A stretch of 5,904 bases of DNA from contig JASHUO010000830.1 of NCBI GenBank assembly GCA_030039975.1, positions 1 through 5,904 on the forward strand. The letters run 5' to 3'. Below, in pieces: positions 5,781-5,904 of the stretch. Below the pieces are notes generated by a model. It saw nothing but the letters and a program-made list of their open reading frames with translations. It did no database searches and was not told the origin of the DNA. The position numbers and the translations under genes were made by a program. How positions within the stretch are numbered: the stretch's first letter is position 1; every line of letters starts with the position of its first letter. The stretch comes from Alphaproteobacteria bacterium. GTDB taxonomy: Bacteria; Pseudomonadota; Alphaproteobacteria; ATCC43930; CGMCC-115725.

Positions 5781-5904
5781 CTATCGCATTCACACATCTC
5801 GGTTGCGCCGAGTTCGAAAGGCTGATTCCGTGATTGGGTTGGTGCATCGCGGAGGGAGCCATGGGGGTAGCGTATGGGCTGGGGCAGTTTGGCGACCGCC
5901 GGCT
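5781..5904 (+). mobile_element. Possible left end of an IS4-type insertion sequence, partial
   Basis: The second palindromic repeat unit breaks off at 5780, and the following bases (CTATCGCATTCACACATCTC and onward) do not look like repeat. They lead after about 80 bases into a start codon whose product resembles an IS4-type transposase N-terminus. A small inverted repeat, CTCGG/CCGAG, sits at 5798-5812. The other end, the matching inverted repeat and any target duplication lie outside the window, so the boundary is inferred only from where the palindrome is interrupted. Confidence 0.35.
5861..5904 (+). CDS. N-terminal fragment of a possible IS4-family transposase
   Basis: An ATG preceded by a good ribosome site (GGAGGG, 5851-5856, four bases from the start codon) opens a frame that runs off the window after 14 full codons: MGVAYGLGQFGDRR, with a next codon starting CT (leucine). 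The FGDRRL motif soon after the start is what I expect at the N-terminus of IS4-type transposases, in the DNA-binding segment. It is divergent from the valine operon. So short a fragment cannot prove the family; a real but unrelated gene remains possible. Confidence 0.42.
   Translation, partial: MGVAYGLGQFGDRR

Noticed and set aside
1..5904. CRISPR array, tRNA, rRNA or riboswitch
   Set aside because: No regularly spaced direct repeats, no cloverleaf or CCA-type tRNA end, and no known riboswitch core was seen on either strand by eye.

Overview
The window looks like chromosomal DNA of a GC-rich alphaproteobacterium (Rhizobiales or Rhodospirillales type). The evidence is strongly G/C-biased codon third positions, intergenic palindromic repeats typical of such genomes, and a MarR regulator resembling the alphaproteobacterial LdtR group. 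The genus cannot be fixed from the sequence.

Layout. At the left edge, on the plus strand, lies the last 33 residues of a glutaryl-CoA dehydrogenase (gcdH). It is followed by a 267-base convergent spacer holding a composite repeat with near-identical inverted ends. All full-length genes are on the minus strand. In transcription order (right to left) they are: an isobutyryl-CoA dehydrogenase (ACAD8-like, 4498-5652), a 3-hydroxyisobutyryl-CoA hydrolase (3428-4501), a 3-hydroxyisobutyrate dehydrogenase (mmsB, 2504-3397), a MarR-family regulator (1925-2404), a stand-alone receiver-domain response regulator (1303-1659) and an alpha/beta hydrolase (370-1221). The right end (5653-5904) carries a possible promoter for the operon, an intergenic palindromic repeat, and on the plus strand the first codons of a gene that may be an IS4-type transposase.

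The metabolic core is a valine-degradation operon. The dehydrogenase makes methacrylyl-CoA from isobutyryl-CoA, the hydrolase releases 3-hydroxyisobutyrate from its CoA ester, and MmsB oxidises that to methylmalonate semialdehyde. The hydratase joining steps one and two, and the semialdehyde dehydrogenase (mmsA), are not in the window. The first two genes overlap by four bases (ATGA) and mmsB follows after 29 bases, so these three are probably one transcript. A hairpin with a T tract follows the MarR gene, so the response regulator and the hydrolase are probably a separate unit.

I found no convincing undescribed system. The less ordinary signals are: a possible IS inserted inside a palindromic repeat at the right edge, a candidate leaderless start for the valine operon, an AT-rich palindrome upstream of the MarR gene, a 38-base repeat placed just after two unrelated genes, and the inverted-repeat element in the first spacer.
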